Made by a program: the position numbers and the translations under genes. A stretch of 64,000 nt of DNA. Origin: Bernardetia sp963719525. GTDB lineage: Bacteria; Bacteroidota; Bacteroidia; Cytophagales; Bernardetiaceae. Of the stretch, positions 34,830-44,361 are shown in pieces (the stretch's first letter is position 1; each line of letters begins with the position of its first letter). The DNA lies in contig CAVRCG010000004.1 in assembly GCA_963719525.1 (NCBI GenBank), positions 1,674,001 through 1,738,000 of the forward strand, read 5' to 3'. Under the pieces are notes generated by a model. It ran no database searches, had not been told where the DNA came from, and saw only the letters and a list, made by a program, of their open reading frames with translations.

Positions 34830-36773
34830 TTATGTTCTGTTTACCAATACTAATTTTGCTTTATCAGCCTTTTGTACTTTCTCCAAAAATTCTACAAAAT
34901 CAATATAACTTTCCTTTGCAAACTCTCCTTTCTTCATTTGCATTTTACGAATGTAAGTAAATCCTTTTTCGCTTAGTACATATTTTGTAGAATATGTTCC
35001 AAACTTACTTTCTATGTTTTCCTCGTTGGGAACTGCTTCTGGTATAAAGCCTTCTGGCAAGACAAATTCAATCGTATCAGTATCAATCCAATCTAAAGAC
35101 AAAACAAGTGGCTGGGTTCTTTTTCCATAAACTGGAGGAACTTTTTCTTCGTGTGTAAACAAATTAGGTTGAATAAAGAGACGTTTTCCTGTTCGCTTTG
35201 CACAATTTCTGATTTGTAGAGTCAATTTTTCTTCTACAAAAGGAATGCGTTTTTTGTGGCGAATCATTTCACTTTCTTTTATTTCTACGTTGTTGAGAGG
35301 AATAGATTTATACAAAAACTTTGTTTGCTCGTCTTTTCCTTCTTCTACCAAAAATTTTCTATTTCGTTCTTGCAAAGCTCCATATTCTGTTCTGACTTCT
35401 GCTTTTGCGCTTCCATCTTCTCCCAAAGTAACATTTGCTTTTCGTGCAATTCGGTTATCTTCTGCTTTATAAATGGTTGTATGAACTACTTTTCCACCTT
35501 CTGGAGTAATCAAGAGGGCATCTCTATCTTCTGTAAAACCTCCTTGATAAGCAAAGGCTTCTGTCTGACTGGTGCATTCTAACCAAAGTGTATCAGCTAT
35601 ATTTGTCTTTTTTCCAGCTACAATTTTTTTGTCTTTTAAGGGAACACACAGAATAGCGTGATTAAACTGATTAGAAGGAAAATCTCTCATCATTTTTGTT
35701 GCACTATTTCCTGCTCCTATAAAAGCATAATGAGAATCTATTCCGACAGATTTTAGCATCGCATGAGTAAAATTGGATAAAGCCTTGCAATCACCATATT
35801 TTTTTTCGGCTACTTCTTCAGCAGGGAAAGGCTGCCAACCTCCAATACCTAATTGAATGCTTACATAACGAGTATTATCTTGTAAATAGTTATAAATTCT
35901 ACGTATTTTTTCATAATCATTTGGCGCATCAGCTACCAATTTATTGAGTTTGTCCTTTAGTTCTTGAGGTAAGTTTTGACGGTCTTTGTTGAGCAAAATG
36001 CCCCATTTTCCAAAATCTTCCCAAGTAGTTAGGCTTCCTGTGTAACCGTCAATTTCAAACTGCGTAGGCGCAACATAAACGTTTGGTGACTGCAATTCCC
36101 ATTCTGGACTGAATGGCTCTCTTCTTTTTGCTATACTATTTTTTACTGTCCAACTTTTATTTTGAGTTATTTCTATATTATCTTTCTGGTTGAGAAAATT
36201 AATTTCTTTTATACGCAACGGAATAGTTGAAGTTAATGAAAAACTAGAACTCTGAACCGAGACTTCATTGCTAATTTGGGGATGCCAACTCGGTACAAAA
36301 AAGGTAGCCGTATAGGTTTTTTCTAATGTAAATTCTACAGTATAAGGATATGTTGTAGGATGAAATTCGGCAAATTTAGCACGGTTATCATGAGCGATTG
36401 ACATGCCGTCGTTAAGTGACCAATCGGTAATATCACTTTTTTTTAGTCTTTCAATTTGCTTTCCTGTTGCATCAAATAAAGCACCTTCTAATTTGGTAAT
36501 TTTGCTAAAATCATCGTAATATGCAATTAATCTAGAAAAATATCTATCTGCCTTTGCATCTAAAATAGTGTAAACCCAAGTACTAGAATAATTTACTTTT
36601 GTAAGTGAGACAACTTCTATTTTAGTAGTACTATTTCGAACAACTACGTGAGCATTATCGTTGCGCAATGAATCTGGAATCATTGAAATAGAATAATTTT
36701 GAGCAACACTAATTGTAGCTGAGCAAAATAATATAACTATAGAAAGAACTATGTTTTCAAATTGTGTTTTCAT
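34830..36773 (-). CDS. DUF3857 / transglutaminase-like secreted protein
   Basis: 647 residues with a signal peptide (VLFCSATISVAQ region). N-terminal DUF3857 (YSSTWVYTILDAKADRYF, KLEGALFDATGKQIERLKKSDI). The middle is a transglutaminase-like domain: IRRIYNYLQDNTRYVSIQ, KKYGDCKALSNF with the catalytic Cys, FNHAILCVPL with the His, and WLECTSQ with Glu in place of the usual Asp. A C-terminal beta domain follows. These proteins occur in the periplasm of Bacteroidota; no substrate is known. Paralogue at 37001. Confidence 0.85.
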   Translation of the reverse strand: MKTQFENIVLSIVILFCSATISVAQNYSISMIPDSLRNDNAHVVVRNSTTKIEVVSLTKVNYSSTWVYTILDAKADRYFSRLIAYYDDFSKITKLEGALFDATGKQIERLKKSDITDWSLNDGMSIAHDNRAKFAEFHPTTYPYTVEFTLEKTYTATFFVPSWHPQISNEVSVQSSSFSLTSTIPLRIKEINFLNQKDNIEITQNKSWTVKNSIAKRREPFSPEWELQSPNVYVAPTQFEIDGYTGSLTTWEDFGKWGILLNKDRQNLPQELKDKLNKLVADAPNDYEKIRRIYNYLQDNTRYVSIQLGIGGWQPFPAEEVAEKKYGDCKALSNFTHAMLKSVGIDSHYAFIGAGNSATKMMRDFPSNQFNHAILCVPLKDKKIVAGKKTNIADTLWLECTSQTEAFAYQGGFTEDRDALLITPEGGKVVHTTIYKAEDNRIARKANVTLGEDGSAKAEVRTEYGALQERNRKFLVEEGKDEQTKFLYKSIPLNNVEIKESEMIRHKKRIPFVEEKLTLQIRNCAKRTGKRLFIQPNLFTHEEKVPPVYGKRTQPLVLSLDWIDTDTIEFVLPEGFIPEAVPNEENIESKFGTYSTKYVLSEKGFTYIRKMQMKKGEFAKESYIDFVEFLEKVQKADKAKLVLVNRT

Positions 36774-37000
36774 TTTTATGCTAATTTTATATATTTTTTA
36801 CTTAAAATAGTAGGTTATGTAGTTAAAACTGTGTTTCATATTAAAAATTCAATTTAATAAATCAAGTTGCTATAGTTAAACGGCGTAGAGACTTGATCTA
36901 TTAAGCCAAAAAACCAAATACATTTCGAAGAACAGCGAAGCTAATTTTACTACATCCCCAAATAGTAGGGAAAAGGTAGGTTAATGTTAAATATCAATTA

Positions 37001-39106
37001 TCAATTATCAATTCGTTTCAAAACGAGTTGTTCTTCTTGTTTAGAAAGAATTTGATTGATAAAACCCCTTAAAGCCATGTATTCTTTCGGAGAAAAAGTT
37101 TTTTCATTGATTTGTGTTCTACAACGAACAATAATTTTGTTTCCCTTCTGACTAATTGAATAACTATAAGCAGCTTTTCCCTCCAACAAATCATAGATTA
37201 TCGATTGTGGCATTTCATCTACTTTATAGTTTTCCGGAATTTCCAAAACCATCATGTAAGTATGTGTCTGTGCCGTTCCAAAATCTACTGGATAAGTTCT
37301 TTCGGGGTTTTTGAACGGATTATCATCAAAAAGGCTAGACAAAACGGGTGTAAAATAAAGTAAATTTGCCGTTGCTGCTGCTGACTTGTTTTTAATTTGC
37401 AAAGTAAGACTTACAGGTTCTTGTAACTGTTCAAGTCCATCAAACTCAAACGATTCTACTTCTAACTCTCCATTTTCTATTCTTTCTTTTATATAATCTT
37501 CTTTATTTTTGGCTTCTAGTTGGTCTGCAATTCTTCGTTTTAGATGGTCGTGAGAAGTAATTCTCATTGTTCCTCTTAGATTTCCTTTTTTATCTAGTTT
37601 CAAAACTGTTTTTGTACTCTCTTTCTGTGTTACTCCATCGGAGACATCAAACCATTTTATAACATCTTTATTAACTACCCACGCTTGTCCGTTGTAACAA
37701 TGAAAAGGAAGCAAGCCTGTAGGCAAATGATTTTGAGTTGCATCTAAGAAATAATGATTTTGGTCATCTAAAACATAAACTGCCATATAGTCAAATTTTT
37801 CCAAATAAGGACGTTGATAAGGAGTTACCTTTCCATTTTCTCTTGTACTAAGCAGTAGAGGTTCTGCAAATAGGTTAGCTTCTTGTAACATCAATAACAT
37901 AACAAAATTCAAATCAGCTGCACTCCCAGATTTTTCATTTAGTGTCCTTCTAATTCCCTTTGTAAAGATTCCAAATTCATTATTATGCTCAAAATTATCT
38001 AGTACAAATTTATGAATAGCAGCCATTTTTTCTATTGAAGTCATTCCTGAACGGATAAGAGTATCTAAAATGGGTCTTATATGCCTTCCTTTTTTGAGTT
38101 GTTCGCCAAATTCTTCTCGCATTGTAAGTAGATGATGAGCCGTTTTAAGAAACCCTGTTGTAAAGTAATAAGGAGCTTCCATAAAATCATATTGAAGAGA
38201 ATTATACTCTACTGTAAAAGACTGAACATGGTCTTTGGCAGCACTCATATAACTTTCTTTTTTAAAAGGGGCAATGTTTTTTACAGCTAAGCGAATTTCT
38301 CGTGTTGCAAAACCTTCTCCACTATCAAAAACTTCTCCTGTCGTTTCTTCACTAATTTGATACTTATAAATTCCCTTGTGTATGGGAGTAATGCCAATTG
38401 CTTTTGGAATGCTTCCAAGGTATTCACTCCAAAGTGTGGGTAATGAGTGCTGAAAAGTCCAATCATCAGAAATTCCTGTCAATTCTATTGTATAGCTATA
38501 TTCTATTACAGAACCTTCTTTTACATTAGGCAGAGCAAACGTTATTTCTTTAAAATCATTATTGGATCTATCTACTATGTTTTTTTCATAAATATCACTT
38601 TTTAATAATTTATATTCTTCTATTTTTCCATTCTTCTCTAAATAAGTAGAGGCTTTTATATCTGTAATATCCTGACCTCTTCTACTGTTATACAAATGTC
38701 TTTCTTCGGTATAATAGATAGATATATTTCCATTATCAAGACCTGTTTTGTTTAGAATTTTGATACGTTTGTGGATGTCTTTATAGGTAACAAATCTGTA
38801 ATCAGTTCCATTTCTTACTTCCACCTTTTCAACTTTGGTAGTAACCCTACACGTTTCAAAAAGAATAATTGCATCAGCTTCTGGGAAAGTGTCATGCTGT
38901 TTCATTTGTACTTCTTCTAGGCTTACCTCTCCAAATTTGGAAGTATGTTCTTTTGAAAACTGTCCGTAAGAAAAACAAATAGGTAGAAATAAAAATAAGA
39001 AGAAAAAAACTGTTCTAATTCTGTTTTTAATTGAATTTGTATCAAAAGTAAATAAGCTGGATAGTAAGCTGAATAATACGAGATGTTTGGTAATATAATC
39101 TTTCAT
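37001..39106 (-). CDS. DUF3857 / degenerate transglutaminase-like secreted protein
   Basis: 701 residues, same architecture as the gene at 34830. The export signal follows an extended N-terminus (FFFLFLFLPICFSYGQ). DUF3857 part: YRFVTYKDIHKRIKILN, ASTYLEKNGKIEEYKLLKSD. In the transglutaminase part, SGSAADLNFVML replaces the G-D-C motif, so the catalytic cysteine is missing, while FLDAT keeps the Asp. Likely a non-enzymatic partner or binding protein. The two genes lie in tandem, 227 bases apart, possibly under separate promoters. Confidence 0.82.
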   Translation of the reverse strand: MKDYITKHLVLFSLLSSLFTFDTNSIKNRIRTVFFFLFLFLPICFSYGQFSKEHTSKFGEVSLEEVQMKQHDTFPEADAIILFETCRVTTKVEKVEVRNGTDYRFVTYKDIHKRIKILNKTGLDNGNISIYYTEERHLYNSRRGQDITDIKASTYLEKNGKIEEYKLLKSDIYEKNIVDRSNNDFKEITFALPNVKEGSVIEYSYTIELTGISDDWTFQHSLPTLWSEYLGSIPKAIGITPIHKGIYKYQISEETTGEVFDSGEGFATREIRLAVKNIAPFKKESYMSAAKDHVQSFTVEYNSLQYDFMEAPYYFTTGFLKTAHHLLTMREEFGEQLKKGRHIRPILDTLIRSGMTSIEKMAAIHKFVLDNFEHNNEFGIFTKGIRRTLNEKSGSAADLNFVMLLMLQEANLFAEPLLLSTRENGKVTPYQRPYLEKFDYMAVYVLDDQNHYFLDATQNHLPTGLLPFHCYNGQAWVVNKDVIKWFDVSDGVTQKESTKTVLKLDKKGNLRGTMRITSHDHLKRRIADQLEAKNKEDYIKERIENGELEVESFEFDGLEQLQEPVSLTLQIKNKSAAATANLLYFTPVLSSLFDDNPFKNPERTYPVDFGTAQTHTYMMVLEIPENYKVDEMPQSIIYDLLEGKAAYSYSISQKGNKIIVRCRTQINEKTFSPKEYMALRGFINQILSKQEEQLVLKRIDN

Positions 39107-39440
39107 TTATGTAATAATTTTGCTAATAGTAATTCGATTCTATCACAAAAATACTACACACAATTAGAATACTAAAATTTGTAGCTAAGATAATTAAAAA
39201 TTTATTGTTGCATTAGAATAATTATATAAAAATAAATTTTGATACTAAACGTTTTTGCCTTAAATTATTCTGAAAAGAAATGGTTTGTTAGTTATAAGTT
39301 TTGTGCAATTATTATTTACTAGAATAAAATTCTTTGACACTTATTTTAATTTTTCCTTAACTTTTTTTATTAATTATTCAACAACAGCTACTTTTTTACT
39401 TCAAAATCCTGATTGTCAACAAACTATTCAAACTTATTTG

Positions 39441-39857
39441 CTAATACTTTTTCCTTTCCATGTAGGTTTGCAGAATCAAAACGGCACTTATTTTATCTAC
39501 ATTTGATTTGTTACGACGATTTTTCTTACTCATTCCACCAGCAATCATAGCATCTAAGGCGAGCGAAGAAGTAAAGCGTTCGTCTTCTAGTTCGATAGGA
39601 ATATCTGGAAAGAGAGCTTCTAATTTTTTCTGAAATTTGACTACGGCTGCTGCATTACTGGAAGGAGAATTATCCAAACGTTTGGGCATTCCTAATACAA
39701 AAACTTCTACTGGTTCGGTTTCGATGTAATTTTTTAAGTAAGCTAAAGTTTCGTTTTCTGGAACAGTTTCTAAAGCTGTTGCAATTATTTTTTCAGAATC
39801 TGTAACGGCAATCCCTACTCGTTTTTGTCCGTAATCGATGGCTAATAATCTTCCCAT
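39441..39857 (-). CDS. ruvX: Holliday-junction resolvase RuvX/YqgF
   Basis: 138 residues. RLLAIDYGQKRVGIAVTD at the start is the RNase H-like catalytic loop; VFVLGMPKRLDNS, IPIELEDERFTSSLALDAM and SNVDKISAVLILQTYM complete the family signature. Acts in the cytosol in pre-16S rRNA 5' maturation and/or resolution of junctions. Single gene. Confidence 0.93.
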   Translation of the reverse strand: MGRLLAIDYGQKRVGIAVTDSEKIIATALETVPENETLAYLKNYIETEPVEVFVLGMPKRLDNSPSSNAAAVVKFQKKLEALFPDIPIELEDERFTSSLALDAMIAGGMSKKNRRNKSNVDKISAVLILQTYMERKKY

Positions 39858-39903
39858 AATTTTTTTGATTTTAGTAATTAACTGATGTTAGGCAATTAAA
39901 ATG

Positions 39904-40052
39904 AAACCCACGAATTTATTCGTGGAAGCTACCACCACCTTCTTTTTTGTTTCTACTCTATTCTAAAATAAAAGGAGTACTTTTAATAAAACGGAAAAGT
40001 AGATTGATGTAAAAAGTAGTGGTTACTTTCCCACGAATAAATTCGTGGGTTT
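39904..40052. repeat. Inverted-repeat element with palindromic 22-bp ends
   Basis: AAACCCACGAATTTATTCGTGG at 39904-39925 is repeated exactly in reverse complement at 40031-40052. Each end is itself a hairpin (CCACGAAT/ATTCGTGG). GTAGC flanks the left hairpin on the minus strand, and a weaker inner repeat (GCTACCACCAC against GTAGTGGTTAC) continues the pairing. This looks like a BIME: two REP hairpins in mirror arrangement over 149 bases. It occupies most of the gap between ruvX and the lipoprotein gene at 40242. Confidence 0.75.
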
Positions 40053-40241
40053 GGTCTAAACTTCTCTAAACTTTGATGGTGCGTAAGATCAGTAATTAAT
40101 TCCAGTTTTGGTTGTATTTCAGTTTTTATCAAATTATTACTCAAAAATACGCTAAAACAAATCCATTATTGATAAAAGTTCTGATTTTATCCTTAAATTT
40201 AATTTTTAAATAATTAATTTATCTCTTACTCATTCAAAAAA

Positions 40242-40772
40242 ATGATACAGTCATTACTTTTAAAGTCATTTATTGCAGTTATTTTACTCTCCTTTTATTC
40301 ATGTGGCGCACCTACAACCACAGAAACGACAACAGAAGTTGATCCGAATACACAAGTTCAGCAAGCCGTAAATGCAGAAGCAAATACAGACCAAGAAAAC
40401 GTAGAATATGCTGAAAAGCAAGAAGCTACCAATCAAGCTGTTTCGTTTTACGACTCACAAAAAAGTGGAATGTATGAAAAGACCTCTCAATTAGTTGATA
40501 GAGAAAATTATCCCAACTTTTCAGAAGATATGTGGCTTGCTCTTCTTCAAAAAGAAAATGAAACAAAAGGACAAGTAGAAAAATATGGAATGCAGACTTC
40601 TAAACTAGAAATACTAGCTGATGGAAGCAAAATGGTAAAAATGGATTTTGATGTAACTCGTAATGGTAAAAAATATAAAGAAGAGTTGGAATTTGTGAAA
40701 ATGGCAGGTCAAGATTCTTACCTTCTTAGAGAAATAGAATTTGAAGGTGCTAGTATGGAAGATGATGACTAG
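40242..40772 (+). CDS. Hypothetical lipoprotein
   Basis: 176 residues. Signal with lipobox LLSFYSC. The mature protein opens with a threonine/glutamate-rich linker (TTTETTTEV) and a helical segment, then a small domain containing WLALLQKENETKGQVEKYGM and LEFVKMAGQDSYLLREIEF. I do not recognise a family. Followed by a weak terminator-like hairpin (40809-40846) before the KdsC-like gene. Confidence 0.55.
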   Translation: MIQSLLLKSFIAVILLSFYSCGAPTTTETTTEVDPNTQVQQAVNAEANTDQENVEYAEKQEATNQAVSFYDSQKSGMYEKTSQLVDRENYPNFSEDMWLALLQKENETKGQVEKYGMQTSKLEILADGSKMVKMDFDVTRNGKKYKEELEFVKMAGQDSYLLREIEFEGASMEDDD

Positions 40773-40909
40773 TCAAAAATCGTTTAGAATGCGTTCAAAC
40801 CTATAAAACCTCATTGATAGTCCTTCTGAACTTCAATGGGGCTTTATTTTAATTATTTTTTATAACTCTCATTACTCAATTTCAGTTTTTGAGAAAAAAC
40901 ACAATTAAA

Positions 40910-41443
40910 ATGAATAGTTCTTTAAAAGAAAAAACACAGAAAATCAAGATTGTTCTGACCGATGTAGATGGAGTTCTGACCGATAGTAAAATTATTTATG
41001 ACAACAATTTCTTAGAATACAAAAACTTCAATGTCAAAGATGGCTTTATTATCAAACCACTTCAAAAATTAGGTTTTAAAGTTGGTGTAATCACAGGAAG
41101 AGAATCCGATGTAGTCAAAAAACGCTGTCAAGAACTCGGTTTTGATTTCCATTATCACGGAAAAGGAGGAATTGATGCAAAATTAGAAACCTTCCAAACC
41201 ATTTTGAAAGAAAACAATGCAAAACCAGAAAATGTAGCTTATATAGGTGATGACTGGATAGATTTACCCATTTTAATGCGTTGTGGATTAAGTGCTGCAC
41301 CCAAAGATGCGATGAAAGAAGTACTGGAACGAGTAGATTATATTACGCAGCGTAAAGGAGGAGAAGGAGTATTGAGAGAATTTGCTCAACTTATTTTGCA
41401 AGGACAAGATAAATTAGATGATTTGATTAAAGTTTATTTATAA
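40910..41443 (+). CDS. kdsC: KdsC-like HAD phosphatase (KDO-8-phosphate phosphatase)
   Basis: 177 residues from ATG 40910; a TTG at 40889 in frame is not needed. HAD motif I is IVLTDVDGVLTDSKI (Asp18, Asp20); VGVITGRESDVVKKRCQELG is motif II, followed by the Lys-bearing KGGIDAKLETF, and VAYIGDDWIDLPIL is motif IV. The lack of a cap domain fits KdsC, which makes KDO for lipopolysaccharide. Close relatives can act on other sugar phosphates. Full length. Confidence 0.85.
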   Translation: MNSSLKEKTQKIKIVLTDVDGVLTDSKIIYDNNFLEYKNFNVKDGFIIKPLQKLGFKVGVITGRESDVVKKRCQELGFDFHYHGKGGIDAKLETFQTILKENNAKPENVAYIGDDWIDLPILMRCGLSAAPKDAMKEVLERVDYITQRKGGEGVLREFAQLILQGQDKLDDLIKVYL

Positions 41444-41665
41444 AAAATAACACTATCATTGATTGTTTTTATACAAGGAAAAAGGCACACTTTTTTTAAC
41501 CAGTATTTTAGATTTCAACCAAAAATGCACAAAGTGTTTAGGAAAAGAGAAAGCAATTCAGATTTATTATTTATGATTGTGTTACTAGACACAAACTATC
41601 TTCAAGACTTCATTTGTGATGTAAAATAGAGCTTTTATTTAGGCATTTAAAAAATAATGGGTTTT

Positions 41666-41708
41666 ACCAATGCCGTTGTCGGTGTTTTAGCGAAGCGACA
41701 CCAACAAC
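41666..41708 (-). repeat. 43-bp dispersed repeat, copy 1
   Basis: Its reverse complement (GTTGTTGGTGTCGCT, then CGCTAAAACACCGACAACG) matches 53878-53922 with a few differences. It contains a hairpin GTTGtcGGTGT/ACACCaaCAAC. Confidence 0.7.
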
Positions 41709-41723
41709 CAAATAATAATTTGC

Positions 41724-41767
41724 TTTTTCCATAAAATAGGGTTTGCAAAACCTATTTTATGGAAAAA
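41724..41767. repeat. 44-bp palindrome of the CCATAAAATAGG family, copy 1
   Basis: TTTTTCCATAAAATAGG, a GTTTGCAAAA centre and CCTATTTTATGGAAAAA: a perfect 17-bp inverted repeat. Related elements at 41941, 57572 and 58571, all between genes. Confidence 0.8.
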
Positions 41768-41923
41768 AGACGATTGCACAGAATAAAATTTGGTAGTAAT
41801 TTTTCTATTCTGAAATGTCATTCATAGTGTTAATTACTTCAGTAATTGTTGCTTATTTTGAAAGATATAGGATTTTGCCATAACTTTATAGTTTTTATTA
41901 AGTTCTGTTTGTATTAAATGATG

Positions 41924-41931
41924 TAAATTTG
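41924..41931 (+). promoter_or_regulatory. Candidate -7 box for the arginine decarboxylase gene
   Basis: TAAATTTG followed by CA, 108 bases before the start at 42040. No convincing -33 element at standard spacing. The transcript would begin just before the palindrome at 41941, which would then be in the leader. Confidence 0.4.
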
Positions 41932-41940
41932 CAGTTGCAT

Positions 41941-41980
41941 TTTTTTATAAGGGTTTACAAACTCTATTTTACGAAAAAAT
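41941..41980. repeat. Degenerate palindrome of the CCATAAAATAGG family, copy 2
   Basis: TTTTTATAAGGGTTTACAAA then CTCTATTTTACGAAAAA, same centre (GTTTrCAAA) but one arm decayed. Confidence 0.6.
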
Positions 41981-42039
41981 GACATACAAGAATTTATTTT
42001 TCTCCTTAATTTATCAACTCCTTTTCTGCAAAAACTCTG

Positions 42040-43446
42040 ATGGTAAAACGAACTTCTCAACAACGTTATATTGACCTTATAAAGCAAACTTTTTATTTTG
42101 ATACACCAGATTTTACCGTTTCAAACGATGAACTTAATTTTTATGGTGTAGAATTAATGCCAATTATTGAAAAATACGGAACGCCGTTGCGCCTTACCTA
42201 TTTGCCAAAAATTAGTGAAAATATACGAAGGGCGAGAAGTCATTTTAATGAAGCTATCAAGAAATTGAATTACGATGCTGACTATGTATATTGTTATTGT
42301 ACAAAATCTTCGCATTTCAATTTTGTGATGGAAGAAGTGTTGAAAACAGGCGCACACCTCGAAACGTCTTCTACTTTTGATATTGCTATCGTCAAAAGAT
42401 TACATCAAAAAGGGCTTTTAAGTAAGGATAAATATATTGTTTGCAATGGTTTTAAGAGAGCAACTTACAACAATGAAATAAAATCGCTCTGGGAAGACGG
42501 TTTCAAAAACTGTATTGCCGTTTTGGATAATCGAAAAGAGATACAAGCCTATGAAGAATTAGATATTGAAGAAATGCAAATCGGACTTCGCATTGCAACA
42601 GAAGAAGAACCTAATTTTCATTTTTACACTTCTCGTTTGGGTATTCGTTATAAAGATGTCATCGAATTTTATAAAAAACATGTTGCTACAAATCCAAAAT
42701 TCAAACTGACTTTATTACACTTTTTTGTTAATTCTGGTATTCGTGATACAGTTTATTTTTGGAGTGAATTTAATAAGTTTGTTCGTGCCTATTGTGATTT
42801 GAAAAAAATCTGTCCAGAGCTTCATATTTTGGATATTGGTGGTGGATTGCCTATCAAAAACTCACTTGGTTTTGATTATGATTATGAATACATGACTGAA
42901 GCGATTGTATCTAATATTCAAGAAGTGTGTGAGCAAGAAGGCGTTCCAGTTCCTACCATTTTTTCCGAATTTGGGAGTTTTACGGTAGGAGAAAGTGGTG
43001 CAATGATTTTTTCTGTCATGGCGCAAAAACAACAAAATGACAGAGAACTTTGGTACATGATTGATGGCTCATTTATTACACATTTGCCCGATACATGGGG
43101 AATGGGGTATCGTTTTATTACGATGGCAATCAATAATTGGGACAAAGAATATCAACAAGTTCATGTTGGTGGAATTACGTGTGATAGTATGGATTATTAT
43201 GATTCTGAATCACATGTTTCGAAATTGATGTTGCCAAAATTTACACGAGGAACAGAACAATATGTTGGTTTTTTCCACACAGGGGCATATCAAGAAAGTT
43301 TGGGAGGATATGGAGGAATACAGCATTGTTTGATTCCGAATGCTCAACACGTAATCATTGATAGAGATGAACAAGGAAATGTTACGACAGAATTATTTAG
43401 AAAAGAACAAACAGCAGAGCAAGTTTTGGATATTTTGGGGTATTGA
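42040..43446 (+). CDS. speA: Arginine decarboxylase, fold-III PLP type
   Basis: 468 residues. The start YIDLIKQTFYFDTPDFTVSNDELNFYG and GTPLRLTYLPKI are typical of the Bacteroidota arginine decarboxylase. YVYCYCTKSSHFNFV carries the PLP lysine of the alanine-racemase-like barrel; DIGGGLP binds the phosphate, and GGITCDSMDYY holds the second-domain catalytic Cys and Asp. Makes agmatine for polyamine synthesis in the cytosol. Shorter than the E. coli SpeA because it lacks the inserted domains. Single gene. Confidence 0.88.
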   Translation: MVKRTSQQRYIDLIKQTFYFDTPDFTVSNDELNFYGVELMPIIEKYGTPLRLTYLPKISENIRRARSHFNEAIKKLNYDADYVYCYCTKSSHFNFVMEEVLKTGAHLETSSTFDIAIVKRLHQKGLLSKDKYIVCNGFKRATYNNEIKSLWEDGFKNCIAVLDNRKEIQAYEELDIEEMQIGLRIATEEEPNFHFYTSRLGIRYKDVIEFYKKHVATNPKFKLTLLHFFVNSGIRDTVYFWSEFNKFVRAYCDLKKICPELHILDIGGGLPIKNSLGFDYDYEYMTEAIVSNIQEVCEQEGVPVPTIFSEFGSFTVGESGAMIFSVMAQKQQNDRELWYMIDGSFITHLPDTWGMGYRFITMAINNWDKEYQQVHVGGITCDSMDYYDSESHVSKLMLPKFTRGTEQYVGFFHTGAYQESLGGYGGIQHCLIPNAQHVIIDRDEQGNVTTELFRKEQTAEQVLDILGY

Positions 43447-43550
43447 TTTTTAATTCTTTCTTTAATTATTTAGTCTTTTTATAACTATTGCCAGAGTCAT
43501 TTTGGATTACCAAAAGGACTACTGACAAAGTTATTTTTAATAATTGAAAA

Positions 43551-44159
43551 TCAATACTCCCATTTATTAGCAACAAGCGTAGTCGTAATTTCTTCAATAA
43601 AAGAATCTGCAACAAGGCTACTTTTATTTTCTGTTTTCAAAAAATGCCATTTTATTCCGTGAATATCGGCTATTTTTTTTGCCCATTTTATACTATCTGC
43701 ATCTTCTGGACTTCCTACAATAAATTTTCTTTTTACAGGGTTTTTGACATATTCTTGCAAAAAATAACCAAACTCTAAACGGCTTGTAGGCGCAATATTG
43801 GCATCAAAAACTCCTGATTTTTCTTTTGTCCAATACGCAGGCAACCAGAACGCTGTAATATCGCAGAGTTGTAAATATTGAAGTTCCCACGTAATTTGCT
43901 TATCTCTGACGGCTTCTAGCTCTGTTTTTGGATTTTTATTATCAATATCTGCCCATTTTCCTGTTTCTGGTTCTGGAGAAACGATTATCATGCTTGGATT
44001 TAATCGACTGTCTTCTGTCAGTTTTTGTATTACTTTTCTTCTCCAACCTGTTTTCAAGTTTTCTTCAAAAGGAGTTGCGCCAGCTAAGAAAACACCTAAC
44101 TTTGGAAAAACAGTATCGTGATTTCTTGAAAATAAAGTTCGGATAGGTTCGTGTTTCAT
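43551..44159 (-). CDS. Nucleoside 2-deoxyribosyltransferase-like protein
   Basis: 202 residues. VFLAGATPFEENLKTGWRRKVI, then KQITWELQYLQLCDITAFWLPAYW and SRLEFGYFLQEYV: the phosphate-binding loop, the aspartate region and the catalytic-glutamate helix of the NDT superfamily (the large-family variant). It may handle a modified or damaged nucleoside; substrate unknown. No neighbours on its strand. Confidence 0.7.
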   Translation of the reverse strand: MKHEPIRTLFSRNHDTVFPKLGVFLAGATPFEENLKTGWRRKVIQKLTEDSRLNPSMIIVSPEPETGKWADIDNKNPKTELEAVRDKQITWELQYLQLCDITAFWLPAYWTKEKSGVFDANIAPTSRLEFGYFLQEYVKNPVKRKFIVGSPEDADSIKWAKKIADIHGIKWHFLKTENKSSLVADSFIEEITTTLVANKWEY

Positions 44160-44361
44160 AAGTGTTTTTTTTGAGATTAGTAATTTTCGTTTTACCTTAA
44201 CAATCGCTCAGAAGTTGATAATAGAAAGTATAAGATAAAAAATAATTATTAAATTTCTGTTTTTTCGTATATTTACCAACTCTAACTAATGCTTTATTTT
44301 ACTTTACTTCAAGTTTTGGGCAAATATAAAAGACAAAGCAGCGTAATTTTATACTATTTTT

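Larger units (their letters stand above)
41444..42039. other. Long intergenic region with three repeat elements
   Basis: 596 bases without a gene. It carries a 43-bp repeat (41666), two copies of the CCATAAAATAGG palindrome (41724 and 41941) and a candidate -7 box for the arginine decarboxylase gene (41924). The first 200 bases hold nothing I can name. Confidence 0.6.
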
